Origin: Streptococcus mitis B6 | Lineage (GTDB): Bacteria; Bacillota; Bacilli; Lactobacillales; Streptococcaceae | Reading direction: 5' to 3' | DNA: 64,000 bases | Assembly: GCF_000027165.1 (NCBI RefSeq) | Contig: NC_013853.1 | Coordinates: 868,001-932,000, forward strand | In this document: piece after piece, positions 21,380-31,287 of the stretch | Position numbering within the stretch: the first letter of the stretch is position 1 | How the letters are laid out: every line of letters starts with the position of its first letter | The notes under the pieces: model-generated | What the model saw: only the letters and a program-made list of their open reading frames with translations | What the model was told of the DNA's origin: nothing | Databases searched by the model: none | Position numbers and translations under genes: made by a program

Positions 21380-22489
21380 ATGAAATACAAACGGATTGTC
21401 TTTAAGGTGGGGACTTCTTCTCTGACGAATGAGGATGGAAGTTTATCACGTAGTAAGGTAAAGGCTATTACCCAGCAGTTGGCGATGTTGCACGAGGCTG
21501 GTCATGAGTTGATTTTGGTGTCGTCAGGTGCCATTGCTGCAGGTTTTGGGGCCTTAGGATTTAAAAAGCGTCCGACTAAGATTGCTGATAAACAGGCTTC
21601 AGCAGCGGTAGGGCAGGGGCTTTTGTTGGAAGAATACACGACCAATCTTCTCTTGCGCCAAATCGTTTCTGCACAAATCTTGCTGACCCAGGATGATTTT
21701 GTGGATAAGCGTCGTTATAAAAATGCCCATCAGGCTTTGTCAGTTCTACTTAGCCGTGGAGCGATTCCTATCATCAATGAGAATGACAGTGTCGTCATTG
21801 ATGAGCTCAAGGTCGGGGACAATGACACTCTAAGTGCTCAGGTAGCAGCTATGGTCCAAGCAGACCTTTTGGTCCTCTTGACAGATGTGGACGGTCTTTA
21901 TACTGGAAATCCTAATTCAGACCCAAGAGCCAAACGCTTGGAGCGAATCGAGACCATCAATCGTGAGATTATTGATATGGCCGGTGGAGCAGGTTCGTCT
22001 AATGGTACAGGTGGCATGTTAACCAAAATCAAAGCTGCAACTATCGCGACGGAATCAGGAGTTCCTGTTTATATCTGCTCATCCTTGAAGTCAGATGCCA
22101 TGATTGAGGCAGCTGAGGAGACCAAGGATGGTTCCTACTTTGTTGCTCAAGAGAAGGGACTTCGTACCCAGAAACAATGGCTGGCCTTTTATGCTCAGAG
22201 TCAAGGTTCTATTTGGGTTGATAAAGGGGCTGCAGAAGCCCTCTCCCAACATGGAAAGAGTCTTCTTTTATCTGGTATTGTTGACGCAGAAGGAGCATTT
22301 TCTTACGGTGATATCGTGACAGTATTTGACAAGGAAAGTGGAAAATCACTTGGAAAAGGACGCGTGCAATTTGGGGCATCTGCTTTGAAGGATATGTTGC
22401 GTTCTCAAAAAGCCAAGGGTGTCTTGATTCACCGTGATGACTGGATTTCCATTACTCCTGAAATCCAACTACTCTTTACAGAATTTTAG
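21380..22489 (+). CDS. proB: Glutamate 5-kinase
   Basis: 369-residue first enzyme of proline synthesis. The amino-acid kinase domain shows [19 protein letters not shown] and NENDSV, and a C-terminal PUA domain begins near residue 280. The start at 21380 ([11 protein letters not shown]) is chosen because GGAGTGAG lies 4 nt upstream; the earlier in-frame ATG at 21359 sits on the expected start of transcription. First gene of proBAC. Confidence 0.95.
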   Translation: MKYKRIVFKVGTSSLTNEDGSLSRSKVKAITQQLAMLHEAGHELILVSSGAIAAGFGALGFKKRPTKIADKQASAAVGQGLLLEEYTTNLLLRQIVSAQILLTQDDFVDKRRYKNAHQALSVLLSRGAIPIINENDSVVIDELKVGDNDTLSAQVAAMVQADLLVLLTDVDGLYTGNPNSDPRAKRLERIETINREIIDMAGGAGSSNGTGGMLTKIKAATIATESGVPVYICSSLKSDAMIEAAEETKDGSYFVAQEKGLRTQKQWLAFYAQSQGSIWVDKGAAEALSQHGKSLLLSGIVDAEGAFSYGDIVTVFDKESGKSLGKGRVQFGASALKDMLRSQKAKGVLIHRDDWISITPEIQLLFTEF

Positions 22490-22498
22490 AGGTAAACT

Positions 22499-23761
22499 AT
22501 GGTAAGTACACAAGAACAATTTGAACAGGTACAGGCTGTTAAAAAATCGATCAACACAGCTAGTGAAGAGGTGAAAAACCAAGCCTTGTTAGCCATGGCT
22601 AATCACTTATTAGTAGCTACTGAGGAGATTTTAGCGGCCAATGCCCTCGATATGGAAGAGGCCAAGGGTAAAATCTCAGATGTGATGCTGGATCGTCTTT
22701 ATTTGGATGCAGGGCGTATAGAAGCAATGGCAACTGGGATTCGTGAAGTGGTTGCTTTACCAGATCCAATCGGTGAAGTTTTAGAAACAAGTCATCTTGA
22801 AAATGGTTTGGTTATCACCAAAAAACGTGTGGCTATAGGTGTTATCGGTATTATCTATGAAAGCCGTCCAAATGTGACGTCTGATGCGGCTGCTTTAGCT
22901 CTTAAAAGTGGAAATGCGGTTGTTCTTCGTAGTGGGAAGGATGCCTATCAGACAGCCCATGCCATTGTCACAGCCTTGAAGAAGGGCTTGGAAACGACTA
23001 CTATTCACCCAGATGTGATTCAACTGGTGGAAGATACCAGCCGAGAAAGCAGTTATGCTATGATGAAGGCAAAGGGCTATCTAGATCTTCTCATTCCTCG
23101 TGGAGGAGCTGGTTTGATCAATGCAGTGGTTGAGAATGCTATTGTACCTGTTATCGAGACTGGGACTGGGATTGTCCATGTTTATGTGGATAAGGATGCA
23201 GATGAAGACAAGGCTCTGTCTATCATCAACAATGCCAAAACCAGTCGTCCTTCTGTATGTAATGCCATGGAGGTATTGCTAGTTCATGAAGACAAGGCAG
23301 CAAGCTTCCTTCCTCTCTTGGAGCAAGTGCTGGTTGAGAATCGAAAAGAAGCTGGGTTGGAACCAATTCAATTCCGCTTGGATGAAAAAGCAAGTCAGTT
23401 TGTTTCAGGTCAAGCAGCTGAGGCTCAAGACTTTGACACTGAGTTTTTAGACTATGTCCTAGCTGTTAAGGTTGTGAGCAGTTTAGAAGAAGCGGTTGAG
23501 CATATTGAAGCCCACAGTACCCATCATTCGGACGCAATTGTGACGGAAAAGGCTGAAGCTGCAGCTTACTTTACAGATCAAGTGGACTCAGCAGCGGTTT
23601 ATGTTAATGCCTCAACTCGTTTCACAGATGGGGGACAATTTGGTCTTGGTTGTGAAATGGGGATTTCTACTCAGAAACTGCACGCGCGTGGACCCATGGG
23701 CTTGAAAGAGTTGACTAGCTACAAGTATGTGGTTAATGGTGACGGACAGATAAGGGAGTAA
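22499..23761 (+). CDS. proA: Gamma-glutamyl phosphate reductase
   Basis: 420-residue NADPH-dependent reductase making glutamate semialdehyde. The aldehyde-dehydrogenase-like fold has the catalytic cysteine in [13 protein letters not shown] and the [14 protein letters not shown] nucleotide-binding region. The C-terminus has the family [19 protein letters not shown] segment. It starts 9 bp after proB. Confidence 0.97.
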   Translation: MVSTQEQFEQVQAVKKSINTASEEVKNQALLAMANHLLVATEEILAANALDMEEAKGKISDVMLDRLYLDAGRIEAMATGIREVVALPDPIGEVLETSHLENGLVITKKRVAIGVIGIIYESRPNVTSDAAALALKSGNAVVLRSGKDAYQTAHAIVTALKKGLETTTIHPDVIQLVEDTSRESSYAMMKAKGYLDLLIPRGGAGLINAVVENAIVPVIETGTGIVHVYVDKDADEDKALSIINNAKTSRPSVCNAMEVLLVHEDKAASFLPLLEQVLVENRKEAGLEPIQFRLDEKASQFVSGQAAEAQDFDTEFLDYVLAVKVVSSLEEAVEHIEAHSTHHSDAIVTEKAEAAAYFTDQVDSAAVYVNASTRFTDGGQFGLGCEMGISTQKLHARGPMGLKELTSYKYVVNGDGQIRE

Positions 23762-23764
23762 GAG

Positions 23765-24562
23765 ATGAAGATTGGATTTATCGGCTTGGGGAATATGGGT
23801 GCTAGCTTGGCCAAGTCTGTCTTGCAGGCTAGACCGTCAGATGAGATTCTCCTTGCCAATCGTAGTCAAGCTAAGGTGGATGCTTTCATTGCAGACTTTG
23901 GTGGTCAGGCTTCTAGTAATGAAGAAATATTCGCAGAAGCAGATGTGATTTTTCTAGGAGTGAAGCCTGCTCAATTTTCTGAACTGCTTTCTCAATACCA
24001 GACCATTCTTGAAAAACGAGAGAGTCTTCTTTTGATTTCGATGGCAGCTGGATTGACCTTGGAAAAACTCGCTAGTCTTCTTCCAAGTCAGCACAGAATT
24101 ATTCGTATGATGCCCAATACCCCTGCTTCTATCGGACAAGGAGTGATTAGTTATGCCTTGTCTTCTAATTGCAGGGCTGAGGACAGTGAGCTATTTTGTC
24201 AGCTTTTAACCAAGGCTGGCCTCTTGGTTGAACTTGGGGAAGGCTTAATCGACGCGGCGACAGGTCTTGCAGGCTGTGGGCCTGCCTTTGTCTATCTTTT
24301 TATAGAGGCCTTGGCAGATGCAGGTGTTCAGACTGGATTGCCACGAGAAATAGCACTGAAAATGGCAGCTCAAACCGTGGTAGGAGCTGGGAAATTGGTC
24401 CTAGAAAGCCAAGAGCATCCTGGGGTCTTGAAAGACCAAGTTTGTAGCCCAGGCGGTTCGACTATCGCTGGTGTAGCAAGCCTAGAAGCGCATGCTTTTC
24501 GAGGAACGGTCATGGATGCAGTTGGTCAAGCCTACAAACGAACACAAGAACTAGGTAAATAA
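23765..24562 (+). CDS. proC: Pyrroline-5-carboxylate reductase
   Basis: 265-residue last enzyme of proline synthesis. An N-terminal Rossmann motif GFIGLGNMGASL is followed by RMMPNTP and the C-terminal signature region VCSPGGSTIAGVASLE. It begins 3 bp after proA and completes a compact proBAC operon ending in a hairpin. Confidence 0.97.
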   Translation: MKIGFIGLGNMGASLAKSVLQARPSDEILLANRSQAKVDAFIADFGGQASSNEEIFAEADVIFLGVKPAQFSELLSQYQTILEKRESLLLISMAAGLTLEKLASLLPSQHRIIRMMPNTPASIGQGVISYALSSNCRAEDSELFCQLLTKAGLLVELGEGLIDAATGLAGCGPAFVYLFIEALADAGVQTGLPREIALKMAAQTVVGAGKLVLESQEHPGVLKDQVCSPGGSTIAGVASLEAHAFRGTVMDAVGQAYKRTQELGK

Positions 24563-24586
24563 GAGGTGGATTTGTCTGCCTCTTTT
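24561..24586 (+). terminator. Terminator after proC
   Basis: AGAGG ... CCTCTTTT hairpin with internal GGA/TCT pairing, beginning at the proC stop codon. Confidence 0.7.
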
Positions 24587-24597
24587 ATGGTGGTTGA

Positions 24598-24709
24598 TAC
24601 TCTTCGAAAATCTCTTCAAACTGCGTCAGCTTCCATCTGCAACCTCAAAACAGTGTTTTGAGCAACCTGCGGCAAGCTTCTTAGTTTGCTCTTTGATTTT
24701 CATTGAGTA
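24598..24709 (+). repeat. BOX element (A-B-C form, partial boxA)
   Basis: 112-bp repeat from TACTCTTCGAAAATC to GATTTTCATTGAGTA. BoxA is shortened (GCGTCAGCTTCC). The middle CAACCTCAAAACAGTGTTTT segment is boxB-like and forms an inverted repeat; boxC follows. It lies between the proC terminator and the tmk promoter. Confidence 0.82.
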
Positions 24710-24731
24710 TTAAATGAGAAGACAAAAAAGA

Positions 24732-24762
24732 TTGTCACAAACCTCTATTTTTTTGATAGAAT
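24732..24762 (+). promoter_or_regulatory. Promoter of tmk-holB-yabA-rsmI
   Basis: TTGTCA, 19-bp spacer, TAGAAT preceded by TGA (extended -10). The long spacer suggests the extended -10 does most of the work. Confidence 0.55.
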
Positions 24763-24791
24763 AGAAGTAGTAAAAAAGAAATGAGTTAGAC

Positions 24792-25430
24792 ATGTCAAAA
24801 GGATTTTTAGTCTCTCTTGAGGGACCAGAAGGAGCAGGAAAGACCAGTGTTTTAGAGGCTCTGCTACCAATTTTAGAGGAAAAAGGGGTAGAGGTGCTGA
24901 CGACCCGTGAACCAGGCGGAGTCTTGATTGGGGAGAAGATTCGGGAAGTAATTTTGGATCCAAGTCATACTCAGATGGATGCGAAGACAGAACTTCTTCT
25001 CTATATCGCCAGTCGCAGACAGCACTTGGTGGAAAAAGTTCTTCCAGCACTTGAAGCTGGCAAGTTGGTCATTATGGACCGCTTCATCGATAGTTCTCTT
25101 GCCTATCAGGGATTTGGTCGTGGCTTGGATATTGACGCCATTGACTGGCTCAATCACTTTGCGACAGACGGCCTTAAACCCGATTTGACACTCTATTTTG
25201 ACATCGAGGTGGAAGAAGGACTGGCTCGCATTGCTGCTAATAGTGACCGCGAGGTCAATCGTTTGGACTTAGAAGGTTTGGATTTGCATAAAAAAGTTCG
25301 TCAAGGTTATCTTTCTCTCCTGGAAAAAGAAGGAAATCGTATTGTCAAGATTGATGCTAGTTTTCCTTTGGAGCAAGTTGTGGAAACTACCAAGGCTGTC
25401 TTGTTTGACAGAATGGGCTTGACAAGATGA
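24792..25430 (+). CDS. tmk: Thymidylate kinase
   Basis: 212-residue dTMP kinase. P-loop GPEGAGKTS, the DR(Y/F/W) motif as [13 protein letters not shown] and the lid region near [15 protein letters not shown] are visible. It makes dTDP for DNA synthesis. Its end overlaps holB by 4 bp, a conserved Firmicute arrangement. Confidence 0.97.
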   Translation: MSKGFLVSLEGPEGAGKTSVLEALLPILEEKGVEVLTTREPGGVLIGEKIREVILDPSHTQMDAKTELLLYIASRRQHLVEKVLPALEAGKLVIMDRFIDSSLAYQGFGRGLDIDAIDWLNHFATDGLKPDLTLYFDIEVEEGLARIAANSDREVNRLDLEGLDLHKKVRQGYLSLLEKEGNRIVKIDASFPLEQVVETTKAVLFDRMGLTR

Positions 25431-26317
25431 AACAAGATCAACTAAAGGCTTGGCAACCAGCCCAGTTTGACCGCTTTGTCCGTATCTTGGAGCAAGACCA
25501 GCTCAATCACGCCTACCTTTTTTCAGGTTTCTTTGGAAGCTTGGAAATGGCTCAATTTTTGGCTAAGAGCCTCTTTTGTACGGATAAGGTAGGTGTGTTG
25601 CCATGTGAGAAATGCCGAAATTGCAAGCTGATTGAACAGGAAGAGTTTCCAGATGTCACCTTGATTAAGCCAGTTAATCAGGTCATTAAGACAGAACGCA
25701 TTCGGGAATTGGTGGGGCAGTTTTCCCAAGCAGGGATTGAAAGTCAGCAACAGGTCTTTATTATCGATCAGGCGGAAAAAATGCATCCTAACGCAGCTAA
25801 TTCTCTGCTCAAGGTCATCGAAGAACCCCAGAGTGAAGTTTACATTTTCTTCTTGACCAGTGATGAGGAGAAGATGTTACCTACAATCCGAAGTCGGACG
25901 CAAATTTTTCACTTTAAAAAACAAGAAGAGAAGCTCATCTTGCTCTTAGAACAAATGGGACTGGTTAAGAAAAAAGCGACTCTCCTAGCTCAGTTTAGTC
26001 AATCGCGAGCTGAGGCAGAAAAGTTGGCACATCAGGCAAGTTTTTGGACCTTGGTCGATGAAAGTGAACGCCTGCTGACTTGGTTAGTAGCTAAGAAAAA
26101 AGAAAGTTATCTGCAGGTTGCTAAATTAGCCAACTTAGCAGATGACAAGGAAAAACAAGATCAGGTTTTACGGATTTTTGAAGTCCTCTGTGGGCAGGAC
26201 CTCCTGCAAGCAAGAGTAAGAGTGATTCTACAAGATTTGCTAGAAGCTAGAAAAATGTGGCAAGCCAATGTCAGCTTTCAAAATGCCATGGAATATCTGG
26301 TCTTGAAAGAAATATAA
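25427..26317 (+). CDS. holB: DNA polymerase III subunit delta'
   Basis: 296-residue clamp-loader subunit. The AAA+ fold has a zinc-binding cysteine cluster ([12 protein letters not shown]) and the sensor region [19 protein letters not shown]. No Walker A lysine is seen, which is normal for delta'. It acts with DnaX and HolA to load the beta clamp. Overlaps tmk by 4 bp (ATGA). Confidence 0.95.
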   Translation: MKQDQLKAWQPAQFDRFVRILEQDQLNHAYLFSGFFGSLEMAQFLAKSLFCTDKVGVLPCEKCRNCKLIEQEEFPDVTLIKPVNQVIKTERIRELVGQFSQAGIESQQQVFIIDQAEKMHPNAANSLLKVIEEPQSEVYIFFLTSDEEKMLPTIRSRTQIFHFKKQEEKLILLLEQMGLVKKKATLLAQFSQSRAEAEKLAHQASFWTLVDESERLLTWLVAKKKESYLQVAKLANLADDKEKQDQVLRIFEVLCGQDLLQARVRVILQDLLEARKMWQANVSFQNAMEYLVLKEI

Positions 26318-26356
26318 ACTCAAAAATGAATGATAAAGAAAGGAAAGGGCTGTTTT

Positions 26357-26674
26357 ATGGACAAAAAAGAATTATTTGACGCGCTAGATGATTTTTCCCA
26401 ACAGTTACTAGTTACCTTGGCCGATGTGGAAGCCATCAAGAAAAATCTCAAGAGCCTGGTAGAGGAAAATACAGCTCTTCGCTTGGAAAATAGTAAGTTG
26501 CGCGAACGCTTGGGTGAGGTGGAAGCAGATGCTCCTGTCAAGGCCAAGCATGTTCGCGAAAGTGTCCGTCGCATTTACCGGGATGGTTTTCACGTATGTA
26601 ATGATTTTTATGGACAACGTCGGGAGCAGGATGAGGAATGTATGTTCTGTGACGAGTTGTTGTACAGGGAGTAG
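26357..26674 (+). CDS. yabA: Replication initiation control protein YabA
   Basis: 105-residue regulator that binds DnaA and DnaN and restrains replication initiation. An N-terminal leucine-rich coiled coil (residues about 1-60) is followed by a short C-terminal zinc-binding domain (HVCNDFYG ... ECMFCDEL). The start at 26357 ([10 protein letters not shown]) matches the family and has AGGAAAGGG upstream; the in-frame codon at 26330 would add nine residues with no support. Confidence 0.94.
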
Positions 26675-26676
26675 GC

Positions 26677-27546
26677 ATGCAGATTCAAAAAAGTTTTAAG
26701 GGGCAGTCTTCCTACGGGAAGCTGTACCTAGTAGCAACGCCGATTGGCAATCTAGATGATATGACATTTCGAGCTATTCAGACCTTGAAAGAAGTGGACT
26801 GGATTGCAGCTGAGGATACGCGCAATACAGGTCTTTTGCTCAAGCATTTCGACATTCAGACAAAGCAGATCAGTTTTCATGAGCATAATGCTAAGGAAAA
26901 AATTCCTGATTTGATTGGTTTCCTGAAAGCAGGGCAAAGTATTGCTCAGGTTTCTGATGCGGGTCTGCCTAGCATCTCAGACCCTGGTCATGATTTAGTT
27001 AAGGCAGCCATTGAGGAAGAAATTGCGGTTGTGACTGTTCCAGGTGCCTCTGCAGGAATTTCTGCCTTGATTGCCAGTGGTTTAGCTCCACAGCCACATA
27101 TCTTTTACGGCTTTTTACCGAGAAAATCAGGCCAGCAAAAGCAATTTTTTGAAGCCAAAAAAGACTATCCTGAAACACAAATTTTCTATGAATCTCCTTA
27201 TCGTGTGGCGGATACGTTAGAAAATATGCTAGAAGTCTACGGTGATCGCTCAGTCGTCTTGGTTAGAGAATTGACAAAGATTTACGAAGAATACCAAAGA
27301 GGTACAATTTCTGAATTGCTGGAAAGCATCTCTGAAACGCCACTCAAGGGCGAATGCCTTCTCATTGTTGAAGGTGCCAGTCAGGATGTGGAAGAAAAAG
27401 ACGAGGAAGACTTGTTCTTAGAAATCCAAGCTCGTATCCAGCAAGGTATGAAGAAAAATCAAGCCATTAAGGAAGTAGCTAAGTTTTACCAGTGGAATAA
27501 AAGTCAACTCTACGCTGCCTATCACGACTGGGAAGAACAACAATAA
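26677..27546 (+). CDS. rsmI: 16S rRNA (cytidine-2'-O)-methyltransferase RsmI
   Basis: 289-residue tetrapyrrole-methylase-fold enzyme that 2'-O-methylates C1402 of 16S rRNA. Diagnostic segments are LYLVATPIGNLDDMTFRA, AAEDTRNTGLLLKHF, QVSDAGLPSISDPG and VPGASAG. It starts 2 bp after yabA and ends the tmk operon. The accessory island begins after its terminator. Confidence 0.96.
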   Translation: MQIQKSFKGQSSYGKLYLVATPIGNLDDMTFRAIQTLKEVDWIAAEDTRNTGLLLKHFDIQTKQISFHEHNAKEKIPDLIGFLKAGQSIAQVSDAGLPSISDPGHDLVKAAIEEEIAVVTVPGASAGISALIASGLAPQPHIFYGFLPRKSGQQKQFFEAKKDYPETQIFYESPYRVADTLENMLEVYGDRSVVLVRELTKIYEEYQRGTISELLESISETPLKGECLLIVEGASQDVEEKDEEDLFLEIQARIQQGMKKNQAIKEVAKFYQWNKSQLYAAYHDWEEQQ

Positions 27547-27550
27547 AGGG

Positions 27551-27574
27551 AGACAGGATTTAATAATTCTGTCT
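27551..27574 (+). terminator. Terminator after rsmI
   Basis: AGACAGGATT / AATTCTGTCT hairpin followed by GTTTCTGTTT. It marks the conserved side of the island boundary. Confidence 0.75.
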
Positions 27575-27767
27575 GTTTCTGTTTAACTTAATTAGTGATG
27601 ATAATATTCGGAGTCTAAATCATAGAATTGATTGAGTAGTGAATAAATAAAAACAATGTTCATTCAGTTTACGTTGAATATATATATATAATGTACTCTA
27701 TTAGAATTATTTTTAAGTACGCAGTATGGTATAATTATATATGAGAAAATAGTGTGGAGTTTATCAG
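27575..27767 (+). promoter_or_regulatory. AT-rich control region of the defence island
   Basis: About 190 bp with no gene. It holds a (TA)6 run at 27679-27690 and an extended -10 box TGGTATAAT at 27727-27735, followed by a GTGGAG ribosome site 9 nt before the TTG start of the first methyltransferase. No integrase, tRNA or clear attachment repeat is seen. Confidence 0.65.
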
Positions 27768-28823
27768 TTGAAAAAATATAACATTGTAGATTTATTTTCA
27801 GGAGCAGGTGGTCTATCTTATGGATTCGAGATGGCTGGATTTAATGTTCTATTAGGAATTGATAATGACGAAAAAGCCTTAGAAACCTTTCAAAAAAATC
27901 ATCAGAATTCAGAAATATTATGTGGAGATATTGCGAATATATCTTATGAGGAAGATATAAAACCAATAATTGGAGAACAAAAAATTGACATAATTGTAGG
28001 TGGTCCCCCTTGTCAGGGGATGTCGCTTTCTGGACCTAGAAAATTTGATGATCCAAGGAACAAACTTTATTTGTCTTATATTCGATTGGTTCGAGAAATA
28101 CAGCCAACTGCTTTTGTCATTGAAAATGTGATTGGGATTGTTAGTTTGTTTAAAGGGCAAATAAAAGATACTATCATAGAAGAATTTTCGAAAATGGGTT
28201 ATAAGGTTCAGTTTAAAGTGTTGCTGGCCTCTGACTATGGAGTTCCTCAAAATAGAAAACGTGTTATTTTTGTGGGGACGAGGAATGATGAATTTGAATA
28301 TCCTGAAGCATTGGGAACAATCATTACAACAGAGATGGCAATTTCTGATTTACCAACATTAGAAAATGAACTTGGCGAGATAGAAATGTCTTATGTTTCA
28401 GAACCACAAAATGACTATCAAAAACTAATGCGAAAACGTTCAAACGTGGTTTTGAACCACGTTGCAGCCAAGCATTCAGAAAAAGTGATAAGTACAATTG
28501 CCCTTGTCCCTGACGGTGGAAATTATAAAAATCTCCCAGAGGAATTACGAGAAACAAGAAAATTTAATGTCGCTTGGACACGATTTGCTAGTTGGAAGCC
28601 AGCTCCTACGATTGATACGGGGCATAGACATCATTTCCACTATAAGTATAATCGTGTGCCAACAGTGAGGGAATCTGCTCGTCTACAATCTTTTCCAGAT
28701 GATTTTATCTTTTACGGAAGTAAAACACAGCAATTTAGACAAGTTGGTAATGCTGTTCCTCCTTTAATGGCTCAGCAGATTGCAAACAATTTACTGAAAT
28801 ATTTAAAAAATAACGAAGAATAA
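27768..28823 (+). CDS. C5-cytosine DNA methyltransferase (first, M1)
   Basis: 351-residue m5C methyltransferase. Motif I is VDLFSGAGGLSYGFEMAGF, motif IV has the catalytic cysteine in GGPPCQGMS (about C82), motif VI is ENV (about 119-121), motif VIII is QNRKRVIFVGTR, and motif X is FRQVGNAVPPLMA. The target-recognition region lies at about residues 190-300. Start is TTG with a GTGGAG site; no nearby ATG fits. It is the first gene of the island operon, 2 bp before the putative nuclease gene. The target sequence cannot be predicted. Confidence 0.93.
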   Translation: MKKYNIVDLFSGAGGLSYGFEMAGFNVLLGIDNDEKALETFQKNHQNSEILCGDIANISYEEDIKPIIGEQKIDIIVGGPPCQGMSLSGPRKFDDPRNKLYLSYIRLVREIQPTAFVIENVIGIVSLFKGQIKDTIIEEFSKMGYKVQFKVLLASDYGVPQNRKRVIFVGTRNDEFEYPEALGTIITTEMAISDLPTLENELGEIEMSYVSEPQNDYQKLMRKRSNVVLNHVAAKHSEKVISTIALVPDGGNYKNLPEELRETRKFNVAWTRFASWKPAPTIDTGHRHHFHYKYNRVPTVRESARLQSFPDDFIFYGSKTQQFRQVGNAVPPLMAQQIANNLLKYLKNNEE

Positions 28824-28825
28824 CT

Positions 28826-30226
28826 ATGTATCAAGTTCCAGAGAAATATTATTTTAGACTACATCACCCAAGACCTCGTTTTAAAAATGATGTCGAAAAT
28901 GTACTTGTTTATATGGCAACGAATATTTCTTATTTGGGAATATTGCCTAAAAAGGAATTTAGTCAGCAACTAAATGACATTATCAAACAATATGCAGGAA
29001 ATGCAGATAAAACAGAGAAAACAATCAATAACTGGCGAACAGAGATTTCTTCTTTGTTTGGAATGATGATTGAGAAAGAGGGCTTTGTCTATTCAGGAAA
29101 TAGGGCTAAGGAATTGACTGAAGACCAAGACCTTATTCGCTTTTTTAAAACCTTTTTGTATAATTTTGAATATCCTGGTGGGCATCTAAAAGATAACGAG
29201 ATTGTTAAACTTTGTCAAATCGGAGTTCAGTTTAAGCCAGCTCAGTATCTACTGGAACTATTTACAGAAGCCTCACAAGCTGAAGAAAAAACTATTTACC
29301 TCACCGATGAAGAAGTCGCCCATTGTATCTTTAATGATTTGAGATGTACTCGTGATAGAGAGCCTGTTTTGGAAATATGGAATCGTATCAAAGAGAATAG
29401 AGCGTCTAAAGTAGCTTACGATACTAAAGGAGATGTTATTCGATATGCCAAAGATATTTTAGATTACATGGTTATAGCGAGTTTACTAACTGTTCAAGGT
29501 GGTAGGTATAAAATAAATTCTATGGAAGAGCAAGCAATAAATGACTTTTTGCAATCAGATGCTACCTTTGATGGCTATGCTCAATTTATTGGAAATGCTT
29601 CTACAACAATTGAAGATGTTCGAAATTTTAGAAGTGCTTGGTTCGAATATGTTAATCGTGATTTAGGAGATATTGATTTTAGGACAAACTTTAATCTCTA
29701 CCTTCCAAGTGATATTGATTTTACTGAAGAGAAAACAGATATTATCGGACATCTAACTGAACACATCGAATACAGCGAGAAAATCTCTACCGCTGTTGTA
29801 GGGAGTTCGGGAGAAGCTATTGTTATCAATCATGAAAAACAAAAATTACGAGAACATGGGCAAGAACAGTTGCTCCATCTGGTGAATTTTATTCCAACAC
29901 AGTTTGGTGTCGGCTACGATGTTCAATCTTTTGAGTGTGATGATTCTGAGCTGAGAAAGTATATTGAAGTCAAAACAACTGTCAGCAATGCTTCTATTAC
30001 TTTTAATTCGTTTCATATCACACCGAACGAATGGCGAACTGCTAAATCTGTGCGTGATAGATACTATATTTATCGTTTGCAGATTTCTAAACATAGCAAA
30101 AAATTGTTTATTATCAAGAATTTGTATGAGTTAGTCAAAAATGAGAAGATGCTTCTGATTGAGAGAAAAGATGGATATGATGTCCGTTTTTCATCGTCAG
30201 TTGGCTTTGAGGAGAATTTAATTTGA
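28826..30226 (+). CDS. DUF3883 / PD-(D/E)XK-like protein, putative restriction endonuclease
   Basis: 466-residue protein. The C-terminal part (about 325-450) resembles DUF3883: a helix with HEKQKLREHG, GYDVQSFE (D about 365), KYIEVKTT (E about 381, K about 383) and HITPNEWRTA. The D ... E-x-K spacing fits a PD-(D/E)XK nuclease core. The N-terminal 300 residues are not recognised. Between two m5C methyltransferases it is most simply the restriction subunit. It is 2 bp after M1 and overlaps M2 by 4 bp. Confidence 0.72.
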   Translation: MYQVPEKYYFRLHHPRPRFKNDVENVLVYMATNISYLGILPKKEFSQQLNDIIKQYAGNADKTEKTINNWRTEISSLFGMMIEKEGFVYSGNRAKELTEDQDLIRFFKTFLYNFEYPGGHLKDNEIVKLCQIGVQFKPAQYLLELFTEASQAEEKTIYLTDEEVAHCIFNDLRCTRDREPVLEIWNRIKENRASKVAYDTKGDVIRYAKDILDYMVIASLLTVQGGRYKINSMEEQAINDFLQSDATFDGYAQFIGNASTTIEDVRNFRSAWFEYVNRDLGDIDFRTNFNLYLPSDIDFTEEKTDIIGHLTEHIEYSEKISTAVVGSSGEAIVINHEKQKLREHGQEQLLHLVNFIPTQFGVGYDVQSFECDDSELRKYIEVKTTVSNASITFNSFHITPNEWRTAKSVRDRYYIYRLQISKHSKKLFIIKNLYELVKNEKMLLIERKDGYDVRFSSSVGFEENLI

Positions 30227-31263
30227 AGAAACTAAAAATTGCCTCTCTTTTTAGTGGAGGAGGTGGAACGGATATTGGTTTTGCTGGTGGATTTGATTTT
30301 TTAGGTAAACATTATGCCGATAATCAAATTGAGATTGTCTATGCAAATGATATTGAAGACAGTGCCAATAAAATGTTTGAAAAGAATTTTGGTGTTACTC
30401 CAGACAATCGAAATATCCGAGAAATAAAATCAGATGAAATCCCATCTTTCGATATTTTAACGGGAGGTTTTCCTTGTCAATCATTTTCTGTTAGTGCTCA
30501 AAATCCGAAACGCTTAGGAATAAAAGACGAAAAAGGGACATTGTTTTTTGAGATGGTGCGAGTGTTAAAAGCTCATCAACCAAAAGCATTTTTTGCCGAA
30601 AATGTTAAGGGAATTTTGTCTGCAAACAATAAAGAAGCCTTTCCTCTAATTATTGAAGAGTTCGAAAAAGCTGGTTATAATGTTTCTTATAAACTTTGCG
30701 TAGCCACCAAATACGGCGTTCCGCAAAAGAGAGAGCGAGTGTTTATTGTTGGTATTCGAAAGGATTTGAATTTTACTTTTGAATTTCCTGAAGAGCCTAT
30801 TCAAAATGTAGAAGATTATACACCACTAAAAGTAATTCTTCAGCAAGATATTGATGAAAAGTATTATTTTAGCGAGAGGGCTGTGCAAGGAATGCTAAAT
30901 AGTAAATCTGGCAAAAAAATGAATAAAGGACGAGCACAAGACATTGAACAGCCTAGTAATACGGTTAGTTCTCATTTAGCAAAAGTATCCTTAAATAGCA
31001 CTGACCCTGTTTTGTTAGAAAATGGACGTTACCGTCGCTATACTCCAAGAGAGGTTGCACGTATTCAGTCGTTTCCAGAAAACTATGAATTGCTTGGTTC
31101 AGAAGGTGCTCAATATAGAATGCTGGGGAATGCTATTCCACCAGTAATGATGTGGTATATTGCTGAAAAGTTAGTGTCAGATTTACGAAATAGTGATGTA
31201 ATTGCAAAGCAACAGAAACTCGAAGAAAGTTTTGGTCAACTGGATTTGTTTGAAGCGAGTTGA
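30223..31263 (+). CDS. C5-cytosine DNA methyltransferase (second, M2)
   Basis: 346-residue m5C methyltransferase, only distantly like M1. Motif I is ASLFSGGGGTDIGFAGGF, motif IV GGFPCQSFS (about C85), motif VI ENV, motif VIII QKRERVFIVG, motif X YRMLGNAIPPVMM. The start is TTG within TTTGA, overlapping the preceding stop, with GAGGAG upstream. Two separate m5C enzymes around one nuclease suggest an asymmetric target with one enzyme per strand; that is inference. Confidence 0.92.
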   Translation: MKKLKIASLFSGGGGTDIGFAGGFDFLGKHYADNQIEIVYANDIEDSANKMFEKNFGVTPDNRNIREIKSDEIPSFDILTGGFPCQSFSVSAQNPKRLGIKDEKGTLFFEMVRVLKAHQPKAFFAENVKGILSANNKEAFPLIIEEFEKAGYNVSYKLCVATKYGVPQKRERVFIVGIRKDLNFTFEFPEEPIQNVEDYTPLKVILQQDIDEKYYFSERAVQGMLNSKSGKKMNKGRAQDIEQPSNTVSSHLAKVSLNSTDPVLLENGRYRRYTPREVARIQSFPENYELLGSEGAQYRMLGNAIPPVMMWYIAEKLVSDLRNSDVIAKQQKLEESFGQLDLFEAS

Positions 31264-31287
31264 TGTTTTAAATCTAGGGAACTTGAT

